From: Nocardiopsis listeri | Lineage (GTDB): Bacteria; Actinomycetota; Actinomycetes; Streptosporangiales; Streptosporangiaceae | DNA length: 54,637 bases | Direction: 5' to 3' | Assembly: GCF_020741345.1 (NCBI RefSeq) | Contig: NZ_DYZD01000222.1 | Coordinates: forward strand, 1-54,637 | In this document: one piece after another, positions 8,435 to 17,840 of the stretch | Numbering within the stretch: position 1 is the stretch's first letter | How the letters are laid out: each line of letters opens with the position of its first letter | The notes under the pieces: generated by a model | What the model was told of the DNA's origin: nothing | The model's database searches: none | The model's input: the letters and a program-made list of their open reading frames with translations, nothing else | Program-made: the position numbers and the translations under genes

Positions 8435-10408
8435 TCAGCCGTCGGCGTCCTCGTCCTCCACCAGACGGATGGCCGGGGCCTCCTCGTCGGTCGGTGGGAC
8501 CTTGAAGGACTTCAGGGCGAAGGACATGATGTCGTTGAACACCGGGCCCGCCGCCTCACCGCCGTAGTAGGTGCCCTGCGGGTTGTGCAGTACCACCTGG
8601 ACCACCAGTTCCGGGTCGTCCGCGGGGGCGAACCCGGCGAAGGTGGCCGTGTAGCCGCCCTCGTCGTAGCGGCCCGTCTCCGGGTCGATCCGGTTGGCGG
8701 TACCGGTCTTGCCGGCCACCCGGTAACCGTCGATGCGGGCCTGCGGAGCGGTCCCCTCGTCGCCGGTGACCGCCTCCAGCATCAGCTGGAGCTGTTCGGC
8801 GGTCTCCTCGCTGATCACCCGCTGACGGGCGGGTTCCTCGGCCGCGGTGAACTCGCCCTCCGGGTCGACCGTTCCCGAGACGAGCGTCGGTTCGACCCGC
8901 ACTCCCCCGTTGGCGACGGTGGCGTAGACCGAGGCCATCTGCACGGCGTTGACCGACAGCCCGTGCCCGATGGACACCGACGGCAGTTGGGTGCCCCACC
9001 AGTCGTCGGGGTCGGTGAGCACACCGGACTCCTCGCCCGGCAGGGCCAGGCCCGTGGGTTGCCCCAGACCGAAGTCGGTCATGTAGCGGTGCAGGACCGA
9101 GGCCCCCACCTGGTCGGCGATCTTGATCGTGCCCACGTTGCTGGACTGGGCCATGATCCCGTTGGTGGTCAGGCGTTGGGTGCCGTTGTTGCTGGAGTTG
9201 CGGAAGGTCTGGTCGTAGTACTGGAGCGCGTAGGGCACGGTGTAGACCGTCTCGGGGGTGGTCTTCCCCTCCTCCAGCGCGGCCGCCAGGGTGATGACCT
9301 TGTTGGTGCTGCCGGGTTCGAAGGTGGAGGACACCGACCCGTTGCTCCGGTCCTCGGGTTCGGAGGAGGCGATGTCGGTCTGGTCATAGGTGGGAAAGTC
9401 GGCCATGGCCAGGATCTCCCCCTCCTTGTTGGAGACCACGACGCTGCCCGCCTCGGCCTCCAGTTCCTCGACCCGGTTCGCCAGCGCCTGCTGGGCGTAC
9501 CACTGCAGGTCGCGGTCCAGGGTCAGTCGTACGTCCTGACCCGCCTCGGGTTCGCGCACCAGACCGCCGGCCATCGGGATCTGGGTGCCGTCCTGGCCGA
9601 CCTCGACCTGTCGCTTGCCGGCCTCACCGGCGAGAGTGGAGTCCAGGTAGCCCTCCAGGCCTTCGAGGCCGTGCCCCTCCGCACCGACGAAACCGACCAG
9701 GTCGGCGGCGCCGGTCTCGTCGGGGTAGACCCGGTTGTAGTCGACGTCGGCGCCCACTCCGCTCAGGCCCAGATCCTGGAACTCCTGCCAGTCGCCGGGA
9801 GAGATGTCCTTCGCCACGATCTGGTATCGGCTCGGCTTGGCGTCGACCTTGGCCGTCACGTCCTGCTCTTCCAGGTCGAAACGGCTCACCAGTTCGTCGA
9901 TGAGCCGATCCCGTTCGTCCTCCTCGATCTCCTCGGGGTCGACGAAGACGTTGCGGACCTCCACCGACAGGGCGAAGGGGTTGCCTTCGGAGTCGGTGAT
10001 CTGCCCGCGCAGGGTGGGGATGTCGATGGTCTGCATGCGCAGGTTCGCCGCGGCCTCGGCGTAGGTCTCGGCCTCGATCCCCTGGATCTGGGTGAGGCGC
10101 CCGGCGAACAGCACCAGGATCACCACGATGATGACCCCACCGGCCTTGATCCGCTTACGCGGATCGCCCGCTCGGAAGGTACGACGCAGCAGCGGCGGGG
10201 GCGGCGGCGGACTCGACCGACGGCGGGGACGTTCCCCCCGCCGTACCGGACGGCCCGTACCGCCGGATCCGCCACCGGCCCGGGCACGCCCACCCTGGGC
10301 GGGCCGGTTCGGTCTCCTCTGTGGGCCCTTGTTCGGCCGCGACCCGGAGCGGCTGGTCGCTCCGGGTCGGCGGGGGTCACGTGGGCGTCGGTCCCGAGGG
10401 GTGCTCAA
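8435..10408 (-). CDS. ftsI: Septal transpeptidase FtsI (class B penicillin-binding protein)
   Basis: Class B PBP that cross-links septal peptidoglycan with FtsW. The 657-residue protein has a long basic, proline-rich cytoplasmic tail of about 85 residues, one transmembrane helix (AGGVIIVVILVLFAGRL), a dimerisation domain and a transpeptidase domain. Active-site motifs are STNK (serine near residue 367), SSN (about 422) and KTGTANR (about 565). The N-terminal tail is rich in Arg, Pro and Gly, as seen in actinobacterial FtsI. Its ATG overlaps the ftsL-like stop by 4 nt. Unlike the usual arrangement, murE does not follow directly, because a reverse-strand gene intervenes. Confidence 0.96.
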   Translation of the reverse strand: MSTPRDRRPRDPRRPGATSRSGSRPNKGPQRRPNRPAQGGRARAGGGSGGTGRPVRRGERPRRRSSPPPPPPLLRRTFRAGDPRKRIKAGGVIIVVILVLFAGRLTQIQGIEAETYAEAAANLRMQTIDIPTLRGQITDSEGNPFALSVEVRNVFVDPEEIEEDERDRLIDELVSRFDLEEQDVTAKVDAKPSRYQIVAKDISPGDWQEFQDLGLSGVGADVDYNRVYPDETGAADLVGFVGAEGHGLEGLEGYLDSTLAGEAGKRQVEVGQDGTQIPMAGGLVREPEAGQDVRLTLDRDLQWYAQQALANRVEELEAEAGSVVVSNKEGEILAMADFPTYDQTDIASSEPEDRSNGSVSSTFEPGSTNKVITLAAALEEGKTTPETVYTVPYALQYYDQTFRNSSNNGTQRLTTNGIMAQSSNVGTIKIADQVGASVLHRYMTDFGLGQPTGLALPGEESGVLTDPDDWWGTQLPSVSIGHGLSVNAVQMASVYATVANGGVRVEPTLVSGTVDPEGEFTAAEEPARQRVISEETAEQLQLMLEAVTGDEGTAPQARIDGYRVAGKTGTANRIDPETGRYDEGGYTATFAGFAPADDPELVVQVVLHNPQGTYYGGEAAGPVFNDIMSFALKSFKVPPTDEEAPAIRLVEDEDADG

Positions 10409-10848
10409 TCATCGCTCCCAGCGTCCCCGGTGATCTCACCGTTGTCCAAGTCCAGGAAGAGCGGGGCCTCGCCCGGCTCCATCCCCATCTTCTCCGCCTC
10501 TTGCGCGATGCGGTCGGAGGTCTCCAGGTGGGCGACGGACTCTTCGAGCCGCTGTTCCTCGTAGGACATCTCGCGGTTCTCCGACTGCAGGCTGGTGATG
10601 GTGTAGGCCTCCTGCGCCACGAGGCTGCGCAGCAACAGCAGGCTGACCAGAGCCCCGCCCAACAGACAGAGGATGAGCAGCACGAAGGGGATCTTCGGTG
10701 CGCGACTCGCCGAGGCTCCCCCCGTCGTACGTGCCGTGGCGGTCGGCGCCTTGGTACGCACCGAACGTCGGGGCGCGGCGGTACGGGTGGTGGTCCCGGT
10801 GCGTCCACGGTCCTTGGTGGTGCGGCGGGTGTCCGTCTTCGTGCCCAT
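10405..10848 (-). CDS. FtsL-like septum formation protein
   Basis: Small bitopic membrane protein of 147 residues in the position of ftsL, between rsmH and ftsI. It has a Thr/Arg-rich cytoplasmic N-terminus of about 52 residues, one transmembrane helix (IPFVLLILCLLGGALVSLLL) and an extracytoplasmic leucine-zipper-like segment (SLQSENREMSYEEQRLEESV), followed by an acidic tail. FtsL-type proteins vary greatly in sequence, so the call rests on topology and context. Its predicted role is to hold FtsB/FtsQ and activate FtsWI. Stop and ftsI start overlap (ATGA). It starts 9 nt after rsmH ends. Confidence 0.8.
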   Translation of the reverse strand: MGTKTDTRRTTKDRGRTGTTTRTAAPRRSVRTKAPTATARTTGGASASRAPKIPFVLLILCLLGGALVSLLLLRSLVAQEAYTITSLQSENREMSYEEQRLEESVAHLETSDRIAQEAEKMGMEPGEAPLFLDLDNGEITGDAGSDD

Positions 10849-10857
10849 CTGTTCTCC

Positions 10858-11886
10858 CTACTGCCGCGACGGTTCGCGCACACGCTCGGCCGCCCGGAGA
10901 CGGGCGGACTGCGCGCGCGGATTGCGTTCGTTCTCTTCGTCCGTGGGGAGTTCGGCGCCTCTGGTGAGGAGCTTCAGTTCCGGCTGCCGGTCCGGGAGCG
11001 GGACCGGAAGGTCGGGAGGCGTGGTGTCGGTGGCCAGTGCGGCGAAGGCCTTCTTGGTCATCCGGTCCTCGAGGGAGTGGTAGGACAGCACCGCGATGCG
11101 TCCGCCCATGGCCAGCCGGGACAGGGCGGCGGGCAGGGTCTCCTTGAGGATGGACAGTTCGGCGTTGACCTCGATGCGCAACCCCTGGAAGGCGCGTTTG
11201 GCGGGGTGGCCTCCGGTACGCCTGGTGGCGGCGGGGATGGACTCTCGGACCAGGTCCGCCAGTTCCCTGGTGGAGGTGATGCGACCCTGCGCGCGACGGC
11301 GTTCGATGGCCTTGGCCACGCGCGGCGCGAAGCGCTCCTCGCCGTAGGTGCGCAGGACACGGATGAGTTCGCCGACGGGGTAGTCGTTGACGACCTCTTC
11401 GGCGGTGAGTCCCTGGGTACGGTCCATGCGCATGTCCAAGGGGGCGTCCTGGGCGTAGGCGAACCCGCGGTCGCTCTCGTCCAGCTGGGGCGAGGACACC
11501 CCCAGGTCGAGCAGGACGGCGTCGGCCCGGTCGTAGCCGGCCTCGTCCAGGGCCCGCGGGATCTCCGAGTAGACCGCGTGCACGAAGTGGGTGCGGTCGT
11601 CGTAGGGCTTGAGTCGCTCGGCGCTGCGCTCCAAGGCGGTGGTGTCACGGTCCACGCCGACCAGGCGCAGGTTCGGGCGGGCCTTGAGCAGTGCCTCCGA
11701 GTGTCCGCCCAGACCGAGTGTGCCGTCGACGAGCACGGCGTCGGGGCGGGTGAGCGCCGGGGCGAGCAGTTCGACGATCCGGTCCAGCATCACCGGCACA
11801 TGGGCCTGCGCGGATTCGCCGAGGTCGTCGTGGTCCTGTGACGCGCCGTCCCCGTCGGGACGGTCGTGCTTCCGGGTCTCCCCCAT
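10858..11886 (-). CDS. rsmH: 16S rRNA (cytosine(1402)-N(4))-methyltransferase RsmH
   Basis: SAM-dependent enzyme (formerly MraW) that N4-methylates C1402 in the ribosomal P site. From the ATG at 11886 it is 342 residues. It opens with the conserved [13 protein letters not shown], then [13 protein letters not shown] (SAM loop), [19 protein letters not shown], and a C-terminal [12 protein letters not shown] motif. An open frame continues upstream to 12120, but that leader is not conserved, and GGAGG sits 10 nt before 11886. It is second in the dcw cluster, 276 nt after mraZ. Confidence 0.95.
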   Translation of the reverse strand: MGETRKHDRPDGDGASQDHDDLGESAQAHVPVMLDRIVELLAPALTRPDAVLVDGTLGLGGHSEALLKARPNLRLVGVDRDTTALERSAERLKPYDDRTHFVHAVYSEIPRALDEAGYDRADAVLLDLGVSSPQLDESDRGFAYAQDAPLDMRMDRTQGLTAEEVVNDYPVGELIRVLRTYGEERFAPRVAKAIERRRAQGRITSTRELADLVRESIPAATRRTGGHPAKRAFQGLRIEVNAELSILKETLPAALSRLAMGGRIAVLSYHSLEDRMTKKAFAALATDTTPPDLPVPLPDRQPELKLLTRGAELPTDEENERNPRAQSARLRAAERVREPSRQ

Positions 11887-12162
11887 GCGGTGCTGTTCCT
11901 CCACGCTGTCGCGGTCTCCCCCTGAGTCCGTGAACACGCCCCGGGGGCGTGTCACGGTGTCCTTCGCGTGGCCCGGCCGGAAGTCACCGGCGGGCCTTCC
12001 GGACACGGCCGCTATTGTCCACCCTTCGGTGGGTCGAGCGTTCACGACCTGGCACCGGGGAAGTCGCGCCAGCTCGTGTCGGTCGTGTCCGGAAGACCAC
12101 TGCCGGTCCCGGCATTGCATGGACGTAGTGCCGTCCGCGCGGCGGAGAAAGGGCCGCCCCGC

Positions 12163-12594
12163 TCACAGCACCCCGGGCAGCACCTCCTCTGAGAGTTGCG
12201 CGAACTCCTGTTCCTGTTCGGCCTCGTACTCCGACCACGCCCGGGAGTCCCAGATCTCCAAACGCGTGTTGGCGCCGATGACGACGCACTCTCGGTCCAG
12301 CCCCGCGTACTCGCGCAGCTTCGGCGGGACGGTGACCCTGCCCTGCTTGTCGCAGGCCTGATCCGACGCGCTGGCGAAGAGGACCCGGCTGTAGTCGCGA
12401 ACCGCCTTGGCGGTGACCGGTGCGGAGCGCAGGGCTGCGGTCAGACGAGCGAACTCGTCCGTCGGAAAGACATAGAGGCAGCGCTCCTGGCCCTTCGTGA
12501 TCACCACACCCCCCGACAGTTCGTCGCGGTACTTCGCTGGAAGGAACAGCCGTCCCTTCTGGTCGAGGCGAGGTGTGTGGGTGCCGAGGAACAC
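12163..12594 (-). CDS. mraZ: Transcriptional regulator MraZ
   Basis: First gene of the dcw cluster. The 143-residue protein has two AbrB-like SpoVT domains; each carries the LPxKxR-type signature ([16 protein letters not shown] and [17 protein letters not shown]). MraZ proteins form ring-shaped oligomers, bind direct repeats in front of their own gene and usually repress the cluster. The start is a GTG at 12594 with a GAGGGGG-type site about 7 nt upstream. The upstream region carries matching repeats (see the operator entry), so autoregulation is strongly suggested. Confidence 0.96.
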   Translation of the reverse strand: MFLGTHTPRLDQKGRLFLPAKYRDELSGGVVITKGQERCLYVFPTDEFARLTAALRSAPVTAKAVRDYSRVLFASASDQACDKQGRVTVPPKLREYAGLDRECVVIGANTRLEIWDSRAWSEYEAEQEQEFAQLSEEVLPGVL

Positions 12595-12630
12595 ACGCTC
12601 ACCCCCTCACCCCCCTGAGTGGAGAACTCA

Positions 12631-12676
12631 CCCTCTCCACGCTGCTCCACCTTACTCCACTCTTCCCCACCGTCAA
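12631..12676 (-). promoter_or_regulatory. Promoter and four MraZ boxes upstream of mraZ
   Basis: On the minus strand four consecutive 10-bp units start with GTGG: GTGGGGAAGA (12670-12661), GTGGAGTAAG (12660-12651), GTGGAGCAGC (12650-12641) and GTGGAGAGGG (12640-12631). One helical turn of spacing is the known arrangement of MraZ-binding repeats. A TTGACG -35 (12676-12671) and a TAAGGT -10 (12654-12649) with a 16-nt spacer overlap the boxes, so MraZ binding would block polymerase directly. Confidence 0.82.
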
Positions 12677-13070
12677 CAGTTCGAATCGGCGCGCGACGCT
12701 TGAAAGATCGCTGAATCCGCAGGTCACAGCGGTGGCGTTCGAGTGGAGCGGTGGAGGGGGTCCGAGCGTCGCGGCGCCACCCCCGGGCCTATTCCCACCA
12801 CCACGGCGACGCCCCCGGAAACGGGACCGTTGAGCACCGCGACGTTCCGTCGTCCACCCTCGGGTCGCACCATGACCGGTTCCGCGCACCCGTCCCGCTT
12901 CCCGAACCCCGCACCCGCCCACGATCAGAAGTGCGATTTCCGGACCATGTGGAACATTGCAACGCAGTTCCCCCATTCCGCAGCCGATTTCGGCACTTTG
13001 GTTTGCATAGGACCTGATTGGGCCTAGCCTCGGATCGATACACCGAGGCATACGGAGCGAGAGGGGTCTC
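12677..13070. other. Divergent intergenic region mraZ / moxR
   Basis: This is the remaining 394 nt between the mraZ promoter and the moxR start. No credible gene is visible. Near moxR a possible plus-strand promoter is TTTGCA (13002-13007), a 17-nt spacer and TAGCCT (13025-13030), about 40 nt before the GTG start. The middle part shows nothing recognisable. Confidence 0.4.
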
Positions 13071-14063
13071 GTGTCACTCGGCACACAGCACGACGGTCAC
13101 GGGGGTGACGTCCGGGAGGACGTGGGCGCCGTCGCGATCGTGGCCGACCGCGTCCGCGACGCGATCGAGACGGTCATCGAGGGCAAACCCGACGTTCTGC
13201 GCATCACGCTGACCGTTCTGCTCGCCGAGGGCCACCTGCTCATCGAAGACGTCCCCGGCGTCGGCAAGACCATGCTGGCCAAGGCCCTGGGACGGGCGGT
13301 GGACTGTTCGGTCCAACGCGTCCAGTTCACTCCGGACCTACTGCCCAGCGACATCACGGGCGTCAGCGTCTACCACCAGGACCGCGGCGAGTTCGAGTTC
13401 AACCCGGGTCCGGTGTTCGCCAACATCGTTCTCGGCGACGAGATCAACCGTGCCTCGCCCAAGACCCAGTCGGCCCTGCTGGAGTGCATGGCCGAACGAC
13501 AGGTCAGCGTGGACGGCCGGACCCGCGCCCTGGAGCGCCCCTTCATGGTGGTGGCCACCCAGAACCCCGCGGACATGGAGGGCACCTACGCCCTGCCCGA
13601 GGCGCAACGGGACCGGTTCATGGCCCGCGTCTCGGTCGGATACCCCTCACCGCAGGCCGAACTCGACATGATCGACTCCCACGGGTCGAACTCCCCGTTG
13701 GAGGACCTGGCCCCCGTCACCGACGCCGCCGAGATCCGGGACCTGGTCGAACGGGTCCGGCAGGTCCACGTCGCCCCCGGCATGCGCCGCTACATCGTCG
13801 ACCTGGTCAACTCCACCCGCACCGCGCCCGAACTCAAGCTCGGCGCCTCCCCGCGCGCGACCCTGCACCTGGTGCGCGCCGCCCGCGCCCACGCCGCTTT
13901 GGAGGGCCGCCACTACGTGGTGCCCGACGACGTGCAGACGCTGGCCGTTCCCGTGCTGGCCCACCGGCTCCTGCCCGGTCCCGAGGCCCACATGGAACGC
14001 CTCAGCCCCGAACAGATCGTGGCCAAGCTGGTCGCTCGACTTCCCGTGCCCGGACCCCGCTGA
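13071..14063 (+). CDS. MoxR-family AAA+ ATPase
   Basis: ATPase chaperone of the MoxR group, 330 residues. It has Walker A DVPGVGKT at about 60-67, Walker B VLGDEINR at about 120-127, the sensor-1 segment VATQNPADMEGTYALPEAQRDRF, and a C-terminal lid domain with LGASPRATLHL. MoxR proteins are usually encoded with DUF58 and transglutaminase proteins and are thought to mature or activate partner complexes; the client here is unknown. The GTG start at 13071 has a GAGAGG site nearby. The DUF58 gene follows after 39 nt. Confidence 0.93.
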   Translation: MSLGTQHDGHGGDVREDVGAVAIVADRVRDAIETVIEGKPDVLRITLTVLLAEGHLLIEDVPGVGKTMLAKALGRAVDCSVQRVQFTPDLLPSDITGVSVYHQDRGEFEFNPGPVFANIVLGDEINRASPKTQSALLECMAERQVSVDGRTRALERPFMVVATQNPADMEGTYALPEAQRDRFMARVSVGYPSPQAELDMIDSHGSNSPLEDLAPVTDAAEIRDLVERVRQVHVAPGMRRYIVDLVNSTRTAPELKLGASPRATLHLVRAARAHAALEGRHYVVPDDVQTLAVPVLAHRLLPGPEAHMERLSPEQIVAKLVARLPVPGPR

Positions 14064-14102
14064 CCCCTTTCGGCAGCGCCCGATCCCACCAAGAGACGGA
14101 CG

Positions 14103-15344
14103 ATGCGCCCGCAACGCACCCTCACCGCCCGTGGCGGCCTGATGCTGTTCTTCGGAGCGGTCGCACTCGTGTGTGGTCTCGTCATCGGTCAACGCGAGAT
14201 CGTCGGCGTCGGGCTGCTCCTGCTCCTGGTGCCGACGATCGGCGCGCTCACGCTCATCGGAGCTTCCGCGCGCATCGTCGACAGCCGTGACCTGCGCCCG
14301 CGCCGGGTCCCCGCGGGCGGTGACGCCCAGGTCCTGGTCCGCATCGGCAACGGTTCACCCACCTGGCCCGTGGGCTGGGTCCGTCTGGAGGACACGCTGC
14401 CGGTCCGGCTGGGCCACGAACCACGCTTCACCGTCGGTTTCCTGGGGCCGCGCTCCGTCTGCGACATCACCTACCTGGTACGTCCGGAAGTTCGCGGTCG
14501 CTACCCGGTGGGGCCCTTACGGGTGAGTGTGCTCGACGCGCTGGGTTGTGTTCGCGTGACCCGTTCCCTGGGCTCGCCCACCCCTTTGTTGGTCACGCCC
14601 CGCTTCGTGCCCCTGCCCGAGCGGGGCCGCACCGACGGCGCCCCCGGGGAGGACGCCCCCCGGCGATCGGTGACCGGTGTCGGTGAGCAGGACCCGATCC
14701 CCCGCACCTACCGACACGGCGACGATCTGCGCCGAGTGCACTGGCGTTCCACCGCCAAGCACGGCGAACTGATGGTGCGCCAGGACGAACAGCACCGGCG
14801 TGAACACAGCACCCTGCTGCTCGACACCCGCGTCGACGCCCACGCCGGCGACGGCCCGCGCGACTCCCTGGAGACGGCGGTGAGCGTGGCCGCGTCGGTG
14901 GCCCTGCACGTGCTCGAACACGGACACGAACTGCGCCTGCACACCGATCAGGGCCGTCTGATCACCGAGCACGCCACCGGTGTGCTGGACGGACTGGCCG
15001 TGGTGGAGCCCTCCGACACCCCCCGGCTCGGCGGTGGCATCGCCGAACTGGAGGAAGCGCGCGGTGTCTCGGCCGGTCTGGTCGTCGCGGTCCTGGGTGC
15101 TTTGGACGTCGAGGACGCCACCGCCCTGTCCCGAGCGGGCGGTTCCGCGACCCGGGTGGCGGTGCTGTGCGTCAACGCCGCCTGGCCCGACCCCGAGGCC
15201 GCGCGACGAGTGGGCGACCTGCTGACCGCCAACGGTTGGCGGGTACTCCCCGTCGCCGAGCCCACCGAACTTCCCGACCTGTGGCACGGCCTCGCCGCCC
15301 CCGCCGCCGCGGGAACACCGAACCCCTGGGAGGGTCCGCGTTGA
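14103..15344 (+). CDS. DUF58 domain-containing membrane protein
   Basis: Protein of 413 residues with two N-terminal transmembrane helices (GGLMLFFGAVALVCGLVIGQ and a following VGLLLLLVPTIGALTLIG-type helix), then a soluble region with the DUF58 signature YRHGDDLRRVHWRSTAKHGE near residue 200. DUF58 regions resemble a von Willebrand A fold, and the TLLLDTR segment fits that. The family is nearly always encoded beside MoxR, as here, and probably is its partner. The biochemical function is not established. The stop codon overlaps the next gene's TTG start by 2 nt, indicating translational coupling. Confidence 0.88.
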   Translation: MRPQRTLTARGGLMLFFGAVALVCGLVIGQREIVGVGLLLLLVPTIGALTLIGASARIVDSRDLRPRRVPAGGDAQVLVRIGNGSPTWPVGWVRLEDTLPVRLGHEPRFTVGFLGPRSVCDITYLVRPEVRGRYPVGPLRVSVLDALGCVRVTRSLGSPTPLLVTPRFVPLPERGRTDGAPGEDAPRRSVTGVGEQDPIPRTYRHGDDLRRVHWRSTAKHGELMVRQDEQHRREHSTLLLDTRVDAHAGDGPRDSLETAVSVAASVALHVLEHGHELRLHTDQGRLITEHATGVLDGLAVVEPSDTPRLGGGIAELEEARGVSAGLVVAVLGALDVEDATALSRAGGSATRVAVLCVNAAWPDPEAARRVGDLLTANGWRVLPVAEPTELPDLWHGLAAPAAAGTPNPWEGPR

Positions 15345-17689
15345 GAGCGCTGATGCCCCTGGCCACCCTGGTCACGATGTTGGCCTCACTCCCCCTGCTG
15401 AGCGGCCTGGTCCGCGGCGACGCCTGGTGGGTCCCGGCCGCCGTGCTCATGACGGTGGTCGCGCTCGTCTCCACGGCGTACCGATCACTGGTGGGCGGGG
15501 CATTCGCCGTGCCCTTCCTCCAGCTGTTCGCGGTGCTGCTGCTGTACGCGCCGCTCTTCGCTCCCGAGACCACCGCTCTGGGCTTCCTGCCCACGTTGGA
15601 CACGCTCGACCACACCGGGGCCCTGTTCGTACAGGGCCTGCACACCATCGACACCAACACCCCACCGGTCTCGCCCACGCCCGGGCTCAACGTGATCATC
15701 GCCCTGGTGTTCATGGTGTTCACGATGACCGCGGACTTCCTCGCCGTAACGGCCCGTTGCCCCGGCATGGTCGGTGGTCTGCTGCTCTCGCTGCTGGTGG
15801 TGCCGCTGTTCGTGGACGACGCCGGGATGACCTGGGGGCCGGCCGCGATCACCGCGATCGGCTTCCTCGCCCTTTTGGCGGTGGACATGTGGGTCCGTTC
15901 CCGCGAGTGGGGGACGCGCGTCCGCGCCAGGCGCGGGCCCGGTACGGCCCCCGACGGCGTGGCCGGTCGCGTGGCTCTGGCCGCCCTCGTCTCGGTGGTG
16001 GCGGTCTCCCTCGCCCTGTTGCTGCCTCAGGTCCTGCCCTCGCTGCGCACCGACGCCCTCTACACGCTGGCCGAGGGCGGGGTCGTGGCGAACGACTCGG
16101 TGACCACCACCCACCCGATGGTCTCCCTGCGCCGGGACCTGGGATCCAACTCCGACCGCACCGTGCTCACCTACCGGACCGAAGACGAGGAACCCGAGTA
16201 CCTGCGCACCTTCGTCCTCGACGAGTTCGACGGCGAGAACTGGACGATGACGCCCGTGCACGCGGGTCGGGACAGCGGGATCGACGGCACACTGCCCACT
16301 CCCCCGGGCCGCTTGACCGAACCCGACGAGGACGAGCTCGTCACCACACGGATCTCCCTGGACTCCGATACCCCTCCCATGGACTTCCTGCCGCTGCCCT
16401 ACCCGGCGCGCTCGGTGGAGATCGCCGGGGACTGGTACGTGGACGAGAGCACCCTGATGGTGTTCACCACCGAGACCCCGCCCAGTGGCTACAACTTCGT
16501 GGTGACCTCCTCGGAGAACCGACCCGGGGCACGTGAACTGGACGCCGCCGGGCCGCCGCGCTCCCTGACCGACGACCGGCTGCACCTGCCGGAGGGCCTG
16601 GACGAGCGGGTCCAAGAGCTCACCGGCGCCCTCGTCGAGGGCGCCGACTCCGACTACGAGAGCGCCCTGGCCCTGCAGGAGTTCTTCACCGACGGCGAAT
16701 TCACCTACGACCTGACCCCGCCGCCGGTGCCCGAGGGCACCGACCCGCTCACCCACTTCCTCTTCGAGGATCGGATCGGCTACTGCGAGCAGTACGCCGG
16801 CGCGATGGCGGTCATGGCCCGGCAGGCCGGGATCCCCGCCCGGGTCGCGGTGGGCTACACCGCGGGCAGACCCAGCGGCGAGGACCGGTGGACGGTGGCG
16901 GCGAGCGACGCCCACGCCTGGCCCGAGCTGTACTTCGAGGGGGCCGGCTGGGTGCGGTTCGAACCCACACCCGCCGACCCCGACGGCGGACAGGGCACCG
17001 CCTCCCGGCCGGACTACAGCACCGGGGTGGACGAACTTCCGGACAACATCGCCCCCGAACCGAACACCGATGACGAGCCCGAGGCCGACGAGTCCCCGGA
17101 GGAGGATCCCTCCCCCACCCCGGAGGCGAGCGGGTCGCCGGACGAGGAGTCGGACGGAGCCGCCGACGGGTTGGACGAGACCGGCTCGGTGAGCGGCGGC
17201 CAGGGTCCACCCGGGTGGCTGCCCGGGCTCCTGGTCGGCCTGGTGGCGTTGTTGTCCGCGGCCCTGCCCGCGCTGGTCCGCGCGCTCGTGCGCCGGGCAC
17301 GCCGGTCCGCGGTGGCCGCCGGCGGGACGGCGGCGGCGCACACCGCCTGGCGGGAGTTGCGCGACACCTGTTCGGACCTGGGGGTGACCTGGGATCTGAC
17401 CGAGAGTCCGCGGAGCACCGCCGCGCGGCTGGCCACCGTGGGGGAGAAGGGGATCGGGGAGGAGGCCGGGGGTGCCCTGTGGCGACTGGCCCTGGCCGAG
17501 GAGGGTGCTCGGTACGCCCCCGAACCACGGCCCGCTCAGGGGCTCCAGGGTGATCTGGACACCGTCGTGGCCGCGCTGACCGGGTCGGTCACGACCGGCC
17601 GGCGGTGGCGTGCGGTGCTGTTGCCACGTTCCCTGGCGCCCTGGAGCCGGCCCCGGATCGAGGCGGATCCGCTCCCCGGCCTGCTCTGA
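15341..17689 (+). CDS. TgpA-like transglutaminase membrane protein (DUF3488/DUF4129 type)
   Basis: Protein of 782 residues with a block of N-terminal transmembrane helices, an extracytoplasmic transglutaminase-like domain, a Pro/Glu/Asp-rich linker, another helix (LPGLLVGLVALLSAALPALV) and a cytoplasmic tail. Catalytic Cys482 lies in GYCEQYAGAM and His525 in SDAHAWPE, followed by WVRFEPTP. The domain order matches the TgpA family found with MoxR and DUF58. It may act on the cell envelope as a protease or transglutaminase. The TTG at 15341 is preferred because GGGAGGG lies 6 nt upstream; an ATG four codons later is possible. Confidence 0.9.
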   Translation: MRALMPLATLVTMLASLPLLSGLVRGDAWWVPAAVLMTVVALVSTAYRSLVGGAFAVPFLQLFAVLLLYAPLFAPETTALGFLPTLDTLDHTGALFVQGLHTIDTNTPPVSPTPGLNVIIALVFMVFTMTADFLAVTARCPGMVGGLLLSLLVVPLFVDDAGMTWGPAAITAIGFLALLAVDMWVRSREWGTRVRARRGPGTAPDGVAGRVALAALVSVVAVSLALLLPQVLPSLRTDALYTLAEGGVVANDSVTTTHPMVSLRRDLGSNSDRTVLTYRTEDEEPEYLRTFVLDEFDGENWTMTPVHAGRDSGIDGTLPTPPGRLTEPDEDELVTTRISLDSDTPPMDFLPLPYPARSVEIAGDWYVDESTLMVFTTETPPSGYNFVVTSSENRPGARELDAAGPPRSLTDDRLHLPEGLDERVQELTGALVEGADSDYESALALQEFFTDGEFTYDLTPPPVPEGTDPLTHFLFEDRIGYCEQYAGAMAVMARQAGIPARVAVGYTAGRPSGEDRWTVAASDAHAWPELYFEGAGWVRFEPTPADPDGGQGTASRPDYSTGVDELPDNIAPEPNTDDEPEADESPEEDPSPTPEASGSPDEESDGAADGLDETGSVSGGQGPPGWLPGLLVGLVALLSAALPALVRALVRRARRSAVAAGGTAAAHTAWRELRDTCSDLGVTWDLTESPRSTAARLATVGEKGIGEEAGGALWRLALAEEGARYAPEPRPAQGLQGDLDTVVAALTGSVTTGRRWRAVLLPRSLAPWSRPRIEADPLPGLL

Positions 17690-17713
17690 GGCCCGTACGG
17701 CTTGGAGTCCCAT

Positions 17714-17769
17714 ACGAAGGTGGGGCCCGTGGGTGACCGGTGTCGGTCATCCACGGGCCCCACCTTCGT
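17714..17769. terminator. 26-bp bidirectional terminator hairpin
   Basis: Arms 17714-17739 and 17744-17769 pair over 26 positions (one G-T wobble) around a GTGT loop. It lies between the convergent transglutaminase gene (plus) and DUF3040 gene (minus), so it can stop transcription from both sides. It is the longest such stem in the window. Confidence 0.8.
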
Positions 17770-17840
17770 GAAACCTCGTGTGTTCGTGGAACAGCCGGAC
17801 CCCGCGGCGGAACGGATCCCGCCGATCGGTCACCGGACCT

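Noticed and set aside
11887-12120. Extended N-terminus for rsmH
   Set aside because: The residues are not conserved, and GGAGG precedes the ATG at 11886.
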